Source: Nonomuraea sp. NBC_00507
Lineage (GTDB): Bacteria; Actinomycetota; Actinomycetes; Streptosporangiales; Streptosporangiaceae
Reading direction: 5' to 3'
DNA length: 64,000 bases
NCBI RefSeq assembly: GCF_036013525.1
Contig: NZ_CP107853.1
Coordinates: 10,354,001 to 10,418,000 of the forward strand
Position numbers and translations under genes: made by a program. The notes below the pieces were generated by a model that was not told the origin of the DNA, did no database searches, and was given only the letters and a program-made list of their open reading frames with translations. This document shows positions 43,444-52,006 of the stretch, piece after piece; positions within the stretch are counted from its first letter, which is position 1; each line of letters starts with the position of its first letter.

Positions 43444-45795
43444 TTACGAATCGTCGGCCGACAGCAGCTCGATCACCCGGGAGGCGGACAGCGGCAGCGC
43501 CCCCACGCCGCCCCGCAACCCGAGTGCGTCGCGTACCGCGTTGGCGATCGCCGCTCCGGCGGCGGACAGTCCCCCCTCGCCGGCGCCTTTGGCGCCCAGG
43601 GGATTGCCGGGCGACGGAGCGTCCTCGGTGACGATCGTCTCGACCCGGGGCGTCTCCGCCGCGGTGGGCACGAGGTAGTCCATGAACGTCGCGGCGAGCG
43701 GCTGCCCGTTGTCGTCGTAGCGGAACTCCTCCATCAGCGCCCCGCCGATGCCCTGCGCCACACCGCCGACGAGCTGGCCTTCCACCAGGGTGGGGTTGAT
43801 GGCCCGGCCCACCTCGTAGGCGACCAGGTACCGCCGTACCCGGACGCCGCCGGTCCCCTGGTCGACCTCGGCCAGGGCCACGTGCACGCCGTACGGGTAG
43901 GTCATGTGCTCGACCTCGAAGGTGCGCCGCGCCGACAGGCCCGCCGGCTCGTCCGCGGCCAGATGCGGGCTGCCCGGTGCGCACGCCGCGGCCACCTCGC
44001 CGAGCGTCAGCCGCACGTCCGGGCCGGTCACCGCCCCGCCGGTCAGGCGCAACCCGGACTCCGGCACGCCGAGGACGCGGGCGGCGACGCGCAGGGCCCG
44101 GCCGGCCACGGCCTCGGCCGCCAGCCGCACCGCCGAGCCGGACACCACGGTCGACCGGCTCGCCCACGAGCCCCCGCCGAACGGCTGCAGCTCGGTGTCG
44201 CCGTTGACCACCTCGACCTCGCGGGGATCGACCCCCAGGGGCTCGGCGGCGATCTGGGCCAGCACGGTCTCGATGCCCTGCCCCAGCGAGGTGCCCCCGG
44301 AGTGCACCCGTACGGTCCCGTCGGGGCCGACCAGGACGTCGGCGGTGTCGTGCGGGCCCAGACCGCTCTTCTCCAGGAACATCGCGAGCCCCAGCCCCGC
44401 GAGGCGGCCCTCGGCCCGCAGCGTGGCGACCTCCTCCGGCCAGCCTGCGGTGTGCGCGAGCGCCCGGTCCAGCAGCTTCGGGTAGTCGCCTGCGTCCAGC
44501 ACGACGTCGGTGCCGATCGTGTTGAGCGGGCGGGTGTGGGGGATCTCCTCCGGCCGCAGCAGATTGCGGCGGCGCAGCTCCACCCGGTCGATGCCGAGCC
44601 GGTCGGCGGCCACGTCGAACAGGTGCTCCCTGGCGAACGTCCCCTCGAAGCGGCCCGGCGCGCGGTAGGTGCCGCAGGGGGTCTTGTTCGTGAGCACGAC
44701 CTGGGCGCGCCCCGCGTACGCGGGCAACCGGTACGGGCCCGGCAACATCGCGAGCGTCAGCTCGGGCACGAGCACGCCGTGCGTGCGCATGTAGGCCCCG
44801 TTGTCATGGATGACGTCGTCGCGCAGGCCGAGCAGCGTTCCGTCCGCCGCGAACGCCGCCTCGATGCGGTGGCGCTGCTGGCGCGAGTGGTTCACCGCGA
44901 CGAGATGCTCGGCCCGGTCCTCGGTCCACTTCACCGGGCGGCCCAGCCGCCGGGCCAGCCACGGGACGAGGAAGTCCTCGGGATAGAACTCGCCGCGGGG
45001 GCCGAACCCGCCGCCCGCGTCCATCGCGTGCAGGCGGATCCGGTGCTCGGGCAGGCCGAGCATGGAGGCGAGGACCCGCCGGTTGAAGACGGGCACCTTC
45101 GTGGCACCCCAGATCTCCAGCCGGCCGGTCCCGGCGTCGTAGTCGGCGAGCAGGCCGCGCGGCTCCATCGGGACCGCGCTGTGCCGGCCGACGTCCAGTG
45201 TGAGCGCCACCACCGTGTCGGCGGCGGCGAAGGCGGCCGCGCAGTCGCCGTACCCGAGGTCGAGCACGGCCGCGACGTTGCCCGCCTCGTGCAGCGGCAC
45301 CGCCGTCTCCCCCAGCGCCGTCTCCCCCAGCGCCGTCTCCCCCAGCGCCGTCTCCCCCAGCGTCTCCCTTAGGGCCGTCTCCCCGTCGAGCACCGCACCG
45401 AGGTCGTCGTAGGAGACCTCGACGAGCTCGGCGGCGTCCTCCGCGACGTACGGGTCCTCAGCGACGACCGCGGCCACCGGCTCGCCGACGTACCGGACCT
45501 TCTCCCTGGCGAGAACCGGCTGCAGGAACGCGCTGAGATCGTGCCCGCCGACGTTGAGCCGGACCGGGATCGGCGCGACGTCCTTCACGTCCTCGCTTGT
45601 GATCACCGCGGTGACGCCCGGCAGCGCCAGCGCCTGGCCCGTGTCGATCGACAGGATGCGCGCGTGCGCGACCTGTGCCCGGACGACCCGCAGGTGCAGC
45701 GCGCCGACCCGGTTCACGTCGTCGGCGAACCGGCCGAGCCCGCGCAGCAGCCGCTCGTCCTCCAGCCGCCGCACCCGCCGCCCGTCGCTGGTCAC
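43444..45795 (-). CDS. Molybdenum hydroxylase large subunit 2 (xanthine dehydrogenase family)
   Basis: A 783-residue molybdopterin-binding subunit. VRYVGEPVAAVVAEDPYVAE lies near 85-105, GGGFGPRGEFYPED near 265 contacts the cofactor, and the catalytic Glu is in GAKGAGEGGLSAAG near 735. The CO-dehydrogenase loop AYxCSFR is absent (GTYRAPGRFEG instead), so CO oxidation is unlikely; hydroxylation of a heterocycle, aromatic or aldehyde is expected. Residues about 140-165 carry a tandem LGETA repeat on a domain linker. It is the last gene of a four-gene unit that already has another large subunit. Confidence 0.9.
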   Translation of the reverse strand: MTSDGRRVRRLEDERLLRGLGRFADDVNRVGALHLRVVRAQVAHARILSIDTGQALALPGVTAVITSEDVKDVAPIPVRLNVGGHDLSAFLQPVLAREKVRYVGEPVAAVVAEDPYVAEDAAELVEVSYDDLGAVLDGETALRETLGETALGETALGETALGETAVPLHEAGNVAAVLDLGYGDCAAAFAAADTVVALTLDVGRHSAVPMEPRGLLADYDAGTGRLEIWGATKVPVFNRRVLASMLGLPEHRIRLHAMDAGGGFGPRGEFYPEDFLVPWLARRLGRPVKWTEDRAEHLVAVNHSRQQRHRIEAAFAADGTLLGLRDDVIHDNGAYMRTHGVLVPELTLAMLPGPYRLPAYAGRAQVVLTNKTPCGTYRAPGRFEGTFAREHLFDVAADRLGIDRVELRRRNLLRPEEIPHTRPLNTIGTDVVLDAGDYPKLLDRALAHTAGWPEEVATLRAEGRLAGLGLAMFLEKSGLGPHDTADVLVGPDGTVRVHSGGTSLGQGIETVLAQIAAEPLGVDPREVEVVNGDTELQPFGGGSWASRSTVVSGSAVRLAAEAVAGRALRVAARVLGVPESGLRLTGGAVTGPDVRLTLGEVAAACAPGSPHLAADEPAGLSARRTFEVEHMTYPYGVHVALAEVDQGTGGVRVRRYLVAYEVGRAINPTLVEGQLVGGVAQGIGGALMEEFRYDDNGQPLAATFMDYLVPTAAETPRVETIVTEDAPSPGNPLGAKGAGEGGLSAAGAAIANAVRDALGLRGGVGALPLSASRVIELLSADDS
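45301..45360. repeat. Four perfect 15-bp tandem repeats inside the second large-subunit gene
   Basis: The unit CGCCGTCTCCCCCAG occurs four times without change, followed by two degenerate copies to about 45385. It encodes LGETA repeats near residue 150 of the molybdopterin subunit, at a surface linker after the first conserved domain. Multiples of 15 bp keep the frame, so copy number may vary between strains. Confidence 0.9.
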
Positions 45796-46274
45796 GATCC
45801 CGCCTTGCGTCGCTCAGCGGTGGCCAGCAGGGCCTCCACGATGCCCTGGTAGCCGGTGCACCGGCACAGGTTCGCCGCCACGACGTCGCGGACCTCCGCC
45901 TCGGTCGGCGAGGGGTTCTCGGCCAGGAACGCCTCCCCCAGCATGAGGAAGCCGGGGGTGCAGAAGCCGCACTGCAGGGCATGGCAGCGAGAGAACTCCT
46001 CCTGCAGGTCGGACAGCCGCTCCCCGTCCGCCAGCCCTTCGACGGTGCGGACCTCGCAGCCGTCGGCCTGCACGCCGAAGACCAGGCAGGACCGCACCGG
46101 CTCGCCGTCGACCAGGACCGTGCACGCGCCGCAGATGCCGTGCTCGCAGCCCAGGTGGGTGCCGGTGTAGCCGAGGTCGTGGCGCAGCACGTCGGCGAGA
46201 GTGCGGCGGGACTCGACGACGGCCTCGTGGTCGGCGCCGTTGACGGTCAGGCTGATCAGATGCAGGTCTTTCAC
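45792..46274 (-). CDS. Molybdenum hydroxylase small [2Fe-2S] subunit (CoxS-like)
   Basis: A 160-residue protein with all eight cluster cysteines: the plant-ferredoxin set in CEHGICGAC plus a later Cys (about 43, 48, 51, 63), and the second set in QCGFCTPGF and NLCRCTGY (about 102, 105, 137, 139). It passes electrons from the molybdenum site to FAD. The GTG start overlaps the first large subunit (GTGA) and its stop overlaps the second, so it sits between the two large-subunit genes. Confidence 0.95.
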   Translation of the reverse strand: MKDLHLISLTVNGADHEAVVESRRTLADVLRHDLGYTGTHLGCEHGICGACTVLVDGEPVRSCLVFGVQADGCEVRTVEGLADGERLSDLQEEFSRCHALQCGFCTPGFLMLGEAFLAENPSPTEAEVRDVVAANLCRCTGYQGIVEALLATAERRKAGS

Positions 46275-48661
46275 GTGAGGACTCCCAGGATCTGCTCGGG
46301 ACGGACCGGGATGGTGTCGAGCACCTGGGTGCCGGCGGCGTCGTTGACGGCGTTGACGACCGCGGCAGGGGCGCCGATCGTGCCGCCCTCCCCCATGCCC
46401 TTGGAGCCGGTCTCGCTGTGGGACGAGGGCGTCTCGAGATGGAGCACCTCGATCGGCGGGATCTCGGTCGCGGTGGGGACGAGGTAGTCCATGAGCGTCG
46501 CGGTGACCGGCTGGCCGGACTCGTCGTAGCGCACCTGCTCGTACAGGGCCGCGGCGATGCCCTGCGCGACCCCGCCACGCACCTGCCCGTCGACGACGAG
46601 CGGGTTGATGATCACGCCGCAGTCCTCGACGACGATGTACCGCAGGATCCGTGCCTGGCCGGTGCCCGGATCGAGCTCCACGACGACGGCGTGCGTGGCG
46701 TTGGAGAAGGTGCCCGGCGGGTCGTACGCCGCCGAGGCCTCCAGCAGATGATCGCCGTCGAGCCGGTACGACTGGAAGTGGGCGATGCGGGCGACCTCGG
46801 CGATGGGCATCGACGCCGCCGGCACGCCCCGGACGGCGACGGCGCCGCCGGCGAGCACGAGGTCGGCGGGATCGGCCTCCAGCAGCTGCCCGGCCGCCCG
46901 GCGGATGCGCTCGGCCAGCTTCACGGCGGCCCGCCGGGCGGCGCCGCCGCCGACGACGATGGACCGGCTCGCGAACGTGCCCCAGCCGTACCCGCCCACG
47001 TCGGTGTCGCCCTGCCTGATGCGCACGTCGTCCGGGTGCAGCCCGAGCTGATCGGCGACGATCTGCGCGAACGTCGTCTCGTGGCCCTGGCCGTGGGAGG
47101 CGGTCCCGGTCGTCACGAACACGGTGCCGGAGGGGTCCATCCGGATGTGCGACACGTCGTACCCGGGAGTCATGGCCATGCGCCGCTGCATGAACGCCGG
47201 CGTTCCGTACGCCGTGCGCTCGGAGAAACAGGACAGGCCGATGCCGACGAGCCGGCCTTCGTCCCTGGCCGCGGTGCGGAGGTCGTACCAGCCCTCGGCG
47301 CGCAGGCGCTCGGTGGCCAGGTCGAGCGATTCGCGGTAACTGCCGGGGTCGTAGGTGATCCCGGTGACGCCCGTGTAGGGGAACTCGTCCTTGGAGATGA
47401 GGTTGCGCCGCCGCACCTCCGCCGGGTCGAGGCCCAGCCGGGCCGCGGCCTTGTCCATGAGCCGTTCCATGACGAAGGTGATCTGCGGGCGGCTCACCCC
47501 GCGGTACGGCGCGGTGGGCGCCTTGTTCGTGGCCACGGCCCGGCTGCGCGCGCGATAGTGCCGGAGCTTGTAGGGGCCGGGCAGCTCGGTGGCGGCCATC
47601 AGCGGCTCGACCCCCGACGTGAACGGGAACGCAGAGTACGCCCCGACATCGCAGCGGATGTCGGCGTCCACGGCCAGGATGCGCCCGTCGGCGTCGAACG
47701 CCGCGCGGATGTCGTATTCCTGCTCCCGGGCGTGGAAGGCGGCGGTCAGGTTCTCCTGCCGGTCCTCCACCCACTTCACCGGGCGGCGCAGCCGGTGCGC
47801 CAGCGCGGCGACGGCGATCTCCTCGCGTCCGGCGACGCACTTGAGCCCGAAGCCGCCGCCGACGTCCGGCGCCACGACCCGCACCCGGCTCTCCGGCAGG
47901 CCGAGTGACGTGGCGATGGCGGTGCGCACCTGGTGGGGGACCTGGGTCGAGACGTGCACGACGAGCTGGTCGTCGCGGTCCGACCATTCGGCCAGGCAGG
48001 CCCGGCCCTCCATCGGCAGCGCCGCCAGCCGCCCGCTGGTGAAGGTCTCCTCGAGGACGAGTGGAGCCGCCCCGACGATGGTGTCGAGCTCGGGGTCGTC
48101 GAACATCGTCAGGTCGACGAAGACGTTGCCGGCGACCCCTTCATGCAGCGGCGCGGCGTCGAGCGCCCGCCGCAGGGACGACACGGCTTCACCGGGCTCG
48201 ATGTCGGCGATCACGGCCTCGGCGCCGTCCTCCGCGGCGTACGCGTCCTCGGCCACGACCACGGCGACGGGCTCGGCGACGTGGCGGACGGCGTCCTCGG
48301 CGAGGATGGGCATGGTGGACGGGTGGAACTCGGGCCGTTCGAGCACGGCACGCAGCCCGGTGAGCCCGAGATCGGCCGCCGCGAAGGCGGCAACGACGCC
48401 GGGCACCGCAAGGGCCGAGGTCAGATCGACGGAGCGGAGCGTGCCGGCCGCAACCGGGCTGCGGGCGAACGCGGCGTGCAGCGTGCTGGGCGGCTCGAGG
48501 TCGCCGACGAACCGGCCGCGCCCCTTGAGCAGCCGGGGATCCTCCTTGCGCGGGAGGGCCGCCCCGATCCAGCGCCCATCCGCGCTGAGCGCAGCCTCAC
48601 GCACATCCGAACCAGCCGCGGCCTCACGCGCCTCCGAACCGGCCATGGCCTCAGGCGCCAT
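46271..48661 (-). CDS. Molybdenum hydroxylase large subunit 1 (xanthine dehydrogenase family)
   Basis: A 796-residue molybdopterin subunit distinct from the one downstream. RKEDPRLLKGRGRFVGDL lies near 45-62, VGGGFGLKCVAGREEI near 275-290 and the catalytic Glu in GSKGMGEGGTIGAPAA near 745. The active-site loop reads APYRGVSRPQITF, not AYxCSFR, so it is a form II-like hydroxylase. An Ala/Glu-rich N-terminal extension shows an imperfect GS(E/D)xREAA repeat. ATG 48661 has a GAGGAGG ribosome site and overlaps the FAD subunit gene by 11 bp. Confidence 0.92.
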   Translation of the reverse strand: MAPEAMAGSEAREAAAGSDVREAALSADGRWIGAALPRKEDPRLLKGRGRFVGDLEPPSTLHAAFARSPVAAGTLRSVDLTSALAVPGVVAAFAAADLGLTGLRAVLERPEFHPSTMPILAEDAVRHVAEPVAVVVAEDAYAAEDGAEAVIADIEPGEAVSSLRRALDAAPLHEGVAGNVFVDLTMFDDPELDTIVGAAPLVLEETFTSGRLAALPMEGRACLAEWSDRDDQLVVHVSTQVPHQVRTAIATSLGLPESRVRVVAPDVGGGFGLKCVAGREEIAVAALAHRLRRPVKWVEDRQENLTAAFHAREQEYDIRAAFDADGRILAVDADIRCDVGAYSAFPFTSGVEPLMAATELPGPYKLRHYRARSRAVATNKAPTAPYRGVSRPQITFVMERLMDKAAARLGLDPAEVRRRNLISKDEFPYTGVTGITYDPGSYRESLDLATERLRAEGWYDLRTAARDEGRLVGIGLSCFSERTAYGTPAFMQRRMAMTPGYDVSHIRMDPSGTVFVTTGTASHGQGHETTFAQIVADQLGLHPDDVRIRQGDTDVGGYGWGTFASRSIVVGGGAARRAAVKLAERIRRAAGQLLEADPADLVLAGGAVAVRGVPAASMPIAEVARIAHFQSYRLDGDHLLEASAAYDPPGTFSNATHAVVVELDPGTGQARILRYIVVEDCGVIINPLVVDGQVRGGVAQGIAAALYEQVRYDESGQPVTATLMDYLVPTATEIPPIEVLHLETPSSHSETGSKGMGEGGTIGAPAAVVNAVNDAAGTQVLDTIPVRPEQILGVLT

Positions 48662-49538
48662 GGGCCGCAGCCTCCTCAAGCGCTCGCGTCAGCAGGGTGC
48701 GGACCAGCCGCCGGCGGTAGTCGGCGCTGCCGTGCACGTCGCTGGGAGGCGACACCTCGCGGGCGGCGACGTCGGCGGCCGCCGCGAAGGCGTCCCCGGT
48801 GAGCGCCGCCCCGGCCAGCGCTTGCTCCGCCGCGGGAACCCGGACCGGCCGCGCGTCGACGCCGCCGAGCACGATCCGCGCGCCGGTGCAGGTCATGCCG
48901 CCGGTGTTCCCGCCGCCGTCCCCGTCGATGTCCAGGGCGGCGGCCGCCGCGACGATCGCGAAGTCCCCGCGGCGCTGGGCGAACTCGGTGAGCGCGGCAT
49001 GGGGGGCGGGACGCGGGAACACCACCTCGACCAGCATTTCGTCCGGGCTCAGCGCGGTGGTCAGGAAACCTTGGAAGAAGCCGGCGGCGGGAATCGTCCT
49101 GCGGCCGTGCGGGCCCTCGGCGACGAACTCCGCGTCGAGGAGCAGGGCGAGCATGCACCATTCCGAGGTCGGGTCGGCGTGCGCGATGCTCCCGCCGAAC
49201 GTGCCCCGGGTGCGGATCGGATAGTGGCCGACCCAGTGCGCGGCGCGCGGGAGCACCGCGTAACCGCCGAGGACGGCGGGGTCCCGCGTGGTCTCCACCG
49301 CGCGGTGGCGGGTGAGCGCTCCGATGCGCAGCCGGTCGCCGTCCCGCCGCAGGTACGACAGCCCGGAGATGCGGTTGACGTCCACCAGCGCGCTCGGGCG
49401 AGCCAGCCGGAAGTTCATCATCGCGACGAGGCTCTGCCCACCGGCCAGGATCTTGGCGTCCTCGCCGAGCTCGCCGAGCAGCTCCACGGCCTCACGGACG
49501 TCGTACGCGCGGTGGTAGACGTACGCGGCCGGTTTCAC
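48651..49538 (-). CDS. Molybdenum hydroxylase FAD subunit (CoxM-like)
   Basis: A 295-residue FAD-binding subunit with AGGQSLVAMMNFRLARP near 32-48 and TRGTFGGSIAHADPTSE near 108-124, the two flavin motifs of the family. It heads the M-L-S-L operon read away from the divergent enoyl-CoA-hydratase-like operon; the 79-bp space between holds a GntR-regulon motif. It would hand electrons to an external acceptor. Confidence 0.94.
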   Translation of the reverse strand: MKPAAYVYHRAYDVREAVELLGELGEDAKILAGGQSLVAMMNFRLARPSALVDVNRISGLSYLRRDGDRLRIGALTRHRAVETTRDPAVLGGYAVLPRAAHWVGHYPIRTRGTFGGSIAHADPTSEWCMLALLLDAEFVAEGPHGRRTIPAAGFFQGFLTTALSPDEMLVEVVFPRPAPHAALTEFAQRRGDFAIVAAAAALDIDGDGGGNTGGMTCTGARIVLGGVDARPVRVPAAEQALAGAALTGDAFAAAADVAAREVSPPSDVHGSADYRRRLVRTLLTRALEEAAAHGA

Positions 49539-49587
49539 GAGGGATTCCCCATATGCCGATCCCTTGACTGGAAGGGGCGATTGAAGT

Positions 49588-49599
49588 TTGGTATATCAT
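49588..49599 (+). promoter_or_regulatory. GntR-regulon motif, copy D (divergent control region)
   Basis: TTGGTATATCAT lies between the divergent molybdenum-hydroxylase and crotonase-like operons, 50 bp from one start codon and 18 bp from the other. One bound site could control both. A TTGACT (49564-49569) nearby may be a -35. Confidence 0.65.
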
Positions 49600-49617
49600 G
49601 CATCAATTGGAGGGTGG

Positions 49618-50337
49618 ATGGTCAAGGGTGAGGGCCTGATCCTCGATTCGTCCCGGCCGGGTGTCCTGCGCCTGCGGCTCGACCGGGGGCGGCGGCGCAA
49701 CGCGCTGGTCCCCGGCCTCGTGGCCAGGCTACGTGACGCCTTCCGTACTGCCGGTGAGCGCGTGGTGATCCTGGACAGCGCCGATCCGGCGGTGTTCTGC
49801 GCGGGCGCCGACCTCGACCTGCCGGACCAGGTGCGCGCCGAGCTCAGCGACGAGCTGTACGCGCTCTACGAGCAGATGGCCGCACACCCCCGCCCGGTGA
49901 TCGCCGTGGTCGAGGGGCCGGCCGTCGGGGGTGGCGCCCAACTCGCCCTCGTCGCCGACCTGCGCGTCGGCGGACCCGGCGCCCGTTTCCGCTTCCCCGG
50001 CGTGGGGCACGGCCTGGCCGTGGGCGCGTGGGGTCTGCCGGCGCTCGTCGGCGCGGGCCGCGCCATGGACCTGTGCCTGACCATGCGCTGGGTGGCGGCG
50101 GACGAGGCGGCGCGCATCGGGCTGCTGACCAGGCTGAGCGACACCCCAGGTGACGAGGCCCTGGCTCTGGCGGACGAGCTGCTGCGATGCGACCGCGACG
50201 CGATCCGCCGCGTCAAGGCGGCGATCCGGGACCCGGCGCTCTTCGACCGACTGGCGGCCGAACGCGCGGGCAACCGCCGCGCCTGGGACGGCTCGGTGGC
50301 CTTCCTCCAGCAGGAGAGGGGAGCCGCCCGTGGCTGA
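49618..50337 (+). CDS. Enoyl-CoA hydratase/isomerase-family protein lacking both catalytic Glu residues
   Basis: A 239-residue crotonase-fold protein: CAGADLDL near 61-68 and the oxyanion region VEGPAVGGGAQLAL near 98-111. The two glutamates that catalyse hydration in classical crotonases are replaced, by my alignment with rat mitochondrial hydratase (E144 and E164): Gln108 stands where GGGCE has Glu, and Gly128 (FRFPGVG) where QPE has Glu. It may therefore do a different crotonase reaction (isomerisation, decarboxylation, C-C cleavage) or only bind CoA esters. ATG 49618 follows GGAGG. It overlaps the acyl-CoA synthetase gene by 8 bp. Confidence 0.85.
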   Translation: MVKGEGLILDSSRPGVLRLRLDRGRRRNALVPGLVARLRDAFRTAGERVVILDSADPAVFCAGADLDLPDQVRAELSDELYALYEQMAAHPRPVIAVVEGPAVGGGAQLALVADLRVGGPGARFRFPGVGHGLAVGAWGLPALVGAGRAMDLCLTMRWVAADEAARIGLLTRLSDTPGDEALALADELLRCDRDAIRRVKAAIRDPALFDRLAAERAGNRRAWDGSVAFLQQERGAARG

Positions 50338-52006
50338 CCTCGGACGTCGGGCTCGAGAGCGCGACACGGAAGCCGGCCTCGGACACCCGGCCTGGGAGCG
50401 CGACACGGAAGCCAGCCTCGGACACCGGGCCTGGGAGCGCGACACGGAAGCCGGCCTCGGACGTCCGGCCTGGGAGCGGCATGTGGAGGATGTCTCCGGC
50501 CTGCTGGCCGGGCTCGCGGAGGGCACGCTGGGCGAGGCGTTCCAGCGGACGGCGCACCTGCGTCCCGATGCCGTCGCCGTACAGGTCGATGATGACGCGC
50601 TGACCCACGCCGAACTGGACGAACGCGCGGCGGCGGTGGCCGGCTGGCTGCGCGGGCGCCTCCCGGCAGGCGCCCGCGTCGTCATCGCGGCGCCCAACGG
50701 GATCGCCCTCGTCACCGCCTACGCCGGCGTGGTGCGGGCCGGATGTGTGGCGGTCCTCGCGAGCCCCGCGCTCACCGAGCGGGAGCTGCGCCACCTCGTC
50801 TCGGACGCGGGGGCAGAGGCGGCCTTCGCCGCCGGGGCGTCCCGCGAGGCGCTCGCCCGCATCGGCCATCCGCTGCGCACGCTGGCGGCACTCGACGGTA
50901 CGGACTTCGGGGACGTCCTGGCCTGCGGGCTCACCCGGGATCCCGAGCCGGTCCCGTCGGACTCGCCCGCGCTCCTCGCCTACACCTCGGGAACCACCGG
51001 GACGCCCAAGGGCGTGCCGCTGAGCCATGCCAACCTGTTGTCGTCGATCCGCGCGGCCCTCGCCGCCTGGCGGTGGACCGCGGACGACGTCCTCGTCCAC
51101 GCGCTGCCGCTGACCCATCAGCACGGGCTCGGCGGGGTCCATGCCGCCCTGCTCACCGGATCCCGCACCCGGGTCCTCTCGCGCTTCGACGAGCGGCGGC
51201 TCATCGAGACCGTCGCCGAGGAGCGGGCCAGCGTGTTGTTCGCCGTACCCGCGATGTACGAGCGGCTGGCCGAGCTCGCGGAGCTCACACAGCCTGCTTC
51301 CCTGCGGCGGCTGCGCCTGGCGGTCTGCGGGTCGGCGCCGCTCTCACCGGAGCTGGCCCTGCGGGTGGCCACCGCGATCGGGCAGGTCCCGCTCGAGCGG
51401 TACGGAACGACCGAGAGCGGCCTCAACGTGTCGAACCCACTCGGCGGGCCGCGGCTGCCGGGCACCGTCGGGCTGCCGCTGCCAGGCGTGGAGCTGCGGA
51501 TCTGTGACGTCGCGGGCCGGGACGCGGCGGAGGGGGAGATCGTGTTGCGCGGCCCTCAGGTGTTCACGGGCTACTGGAACCGTCCGGAGGCGACCGCCGA
51601 GGCGTTCCATCCAGGGGGATGGTTCCGCACCGGCGACCTCGGCCACGTCGACCCCGCCACCGGCCATCTGACGATCAGCGGCAGGTCCAAGGAGCTCGTC
51701 ATCACCGGAGGGCTGAATGTCTACCCCCGCGAAGTGGAGCAGGTGCTGGAGGAGCATCCGGGCGTCGCGGAGGCCGCGGTCGCCGGCCTGCCGTCGGCGC
51801 GATGGGGTGAGGAGGTGACCGCCTGGGTGGTGCGGACCGGCCACTCCCCCGCCGTCTCGGGGGACGCCCTCATCGCCTTCGCCCGCACCCGGCTGGCCCC
51901 CTACAAGTGTCCCAAGCGGGTGCTCTTCATCGATGCGCTGCCGCGCAACGCCATGGGCAAGATCGTCCGCCACGAGCTGCCGGCGCCCTCGGCCCATGAC
52001 ACCTGA
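50330..52006 (+). CDS. Acyl-CoA synthetase (AMP-binding) with repeated N-terminal extension
   Basis: A 558-residue adenylate-forming ligase. The P-loop YTSGTTGTPKGVPLSHANL lies near 215-233, YGTTESG near 360, GWFRTGDLGHVD near 430, GRSKELVITGGLNVYP near 450 and the C-terminal catalytic Lys in PRNAMGKIVRHEL. It should convert a carboxylic acid to its CoA thioester so that CoA-dependent steps can follow. The first about 50 residues are three tandem 13-residue repeats (ERDTEAGLGHPAW type) not normal for the family. The GTG 50330 start follows GGAGAGGGG. Confidence 0.9.
   Translation: MADLGRRARERDTEAGLGHPAWERDTEASLGHRAWERDTEAGLGRPAWERHVEDVSGLLAGLAEGTLGEAFQRTAHLRPDAVAVQVDDDALTHAELDERAAAVAGWLRGRLPAGARVVIAAPNGIALVTAYAGVVRAGCVAVLASPALTERELRHLVSDAGAEAAFAAGASREALARIGHPLRTLAALDGTDFGDVLACGLTRDPEPVPSDSPALLAYTSGTTGTPKGVPLSHANLLSSIRAALAAWRWTADDVLVHALPLTHQHGLGGVHAALLTGSRTRVLSRFDERRLIETVAEERASVLFAVPAMYERLAELAELTQPASLRRLRLAVCGSAPLSPELALRVATAIGQVPLERYGTTESGLNVSNPLGGPRLPGTVGLPLPGVELRICDVAGRDAAEGEIVLRGPQVFTGYWNRPEATAEAFHPGGWFRTGDLGHVDPATGHLTISGRSKELVITGGLNVYPREVEQVLEEHPGVAEAAVAGLPSARWGEEVTAWVVRTGHSPAVSGDALIAFARTRLAPYKCPKRVLFIDALPRNAMGKIVRHELPAPSAHDT
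50357..50473. repeat. Three tandem 39-bp repeats at the start of the acyl-CoA synthetase gene
   Basis: Three nearly identical 39-bp units encode three 13-residue repeats of the type ERDTEAGLGHPAW; a fourth copy starts and decays. They lie just after the start codon, so changes in copy number lengthen the N-terminus in frame. Confidence 0.9.

Noticed and set aside
43390..45372. Long plus-strand open frame (660 codons) opposite the molybdenum large subunit
   Set aside because: It mirrors the GC-rich third positions of the real minus-strand gene, has low-complexity Arg/Gly/His-rich text and no ribosome site. The same applies to frames at 47589-49631, 46418-47908 and 7665-9146.
43444..49538. Carbon monoxide dehydrogenase operon
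   Set aside because: Gene order and CoxG suggest it at first, but neither large subunit has the AYxCSFR active-site loop of true CO dehydrogenase.
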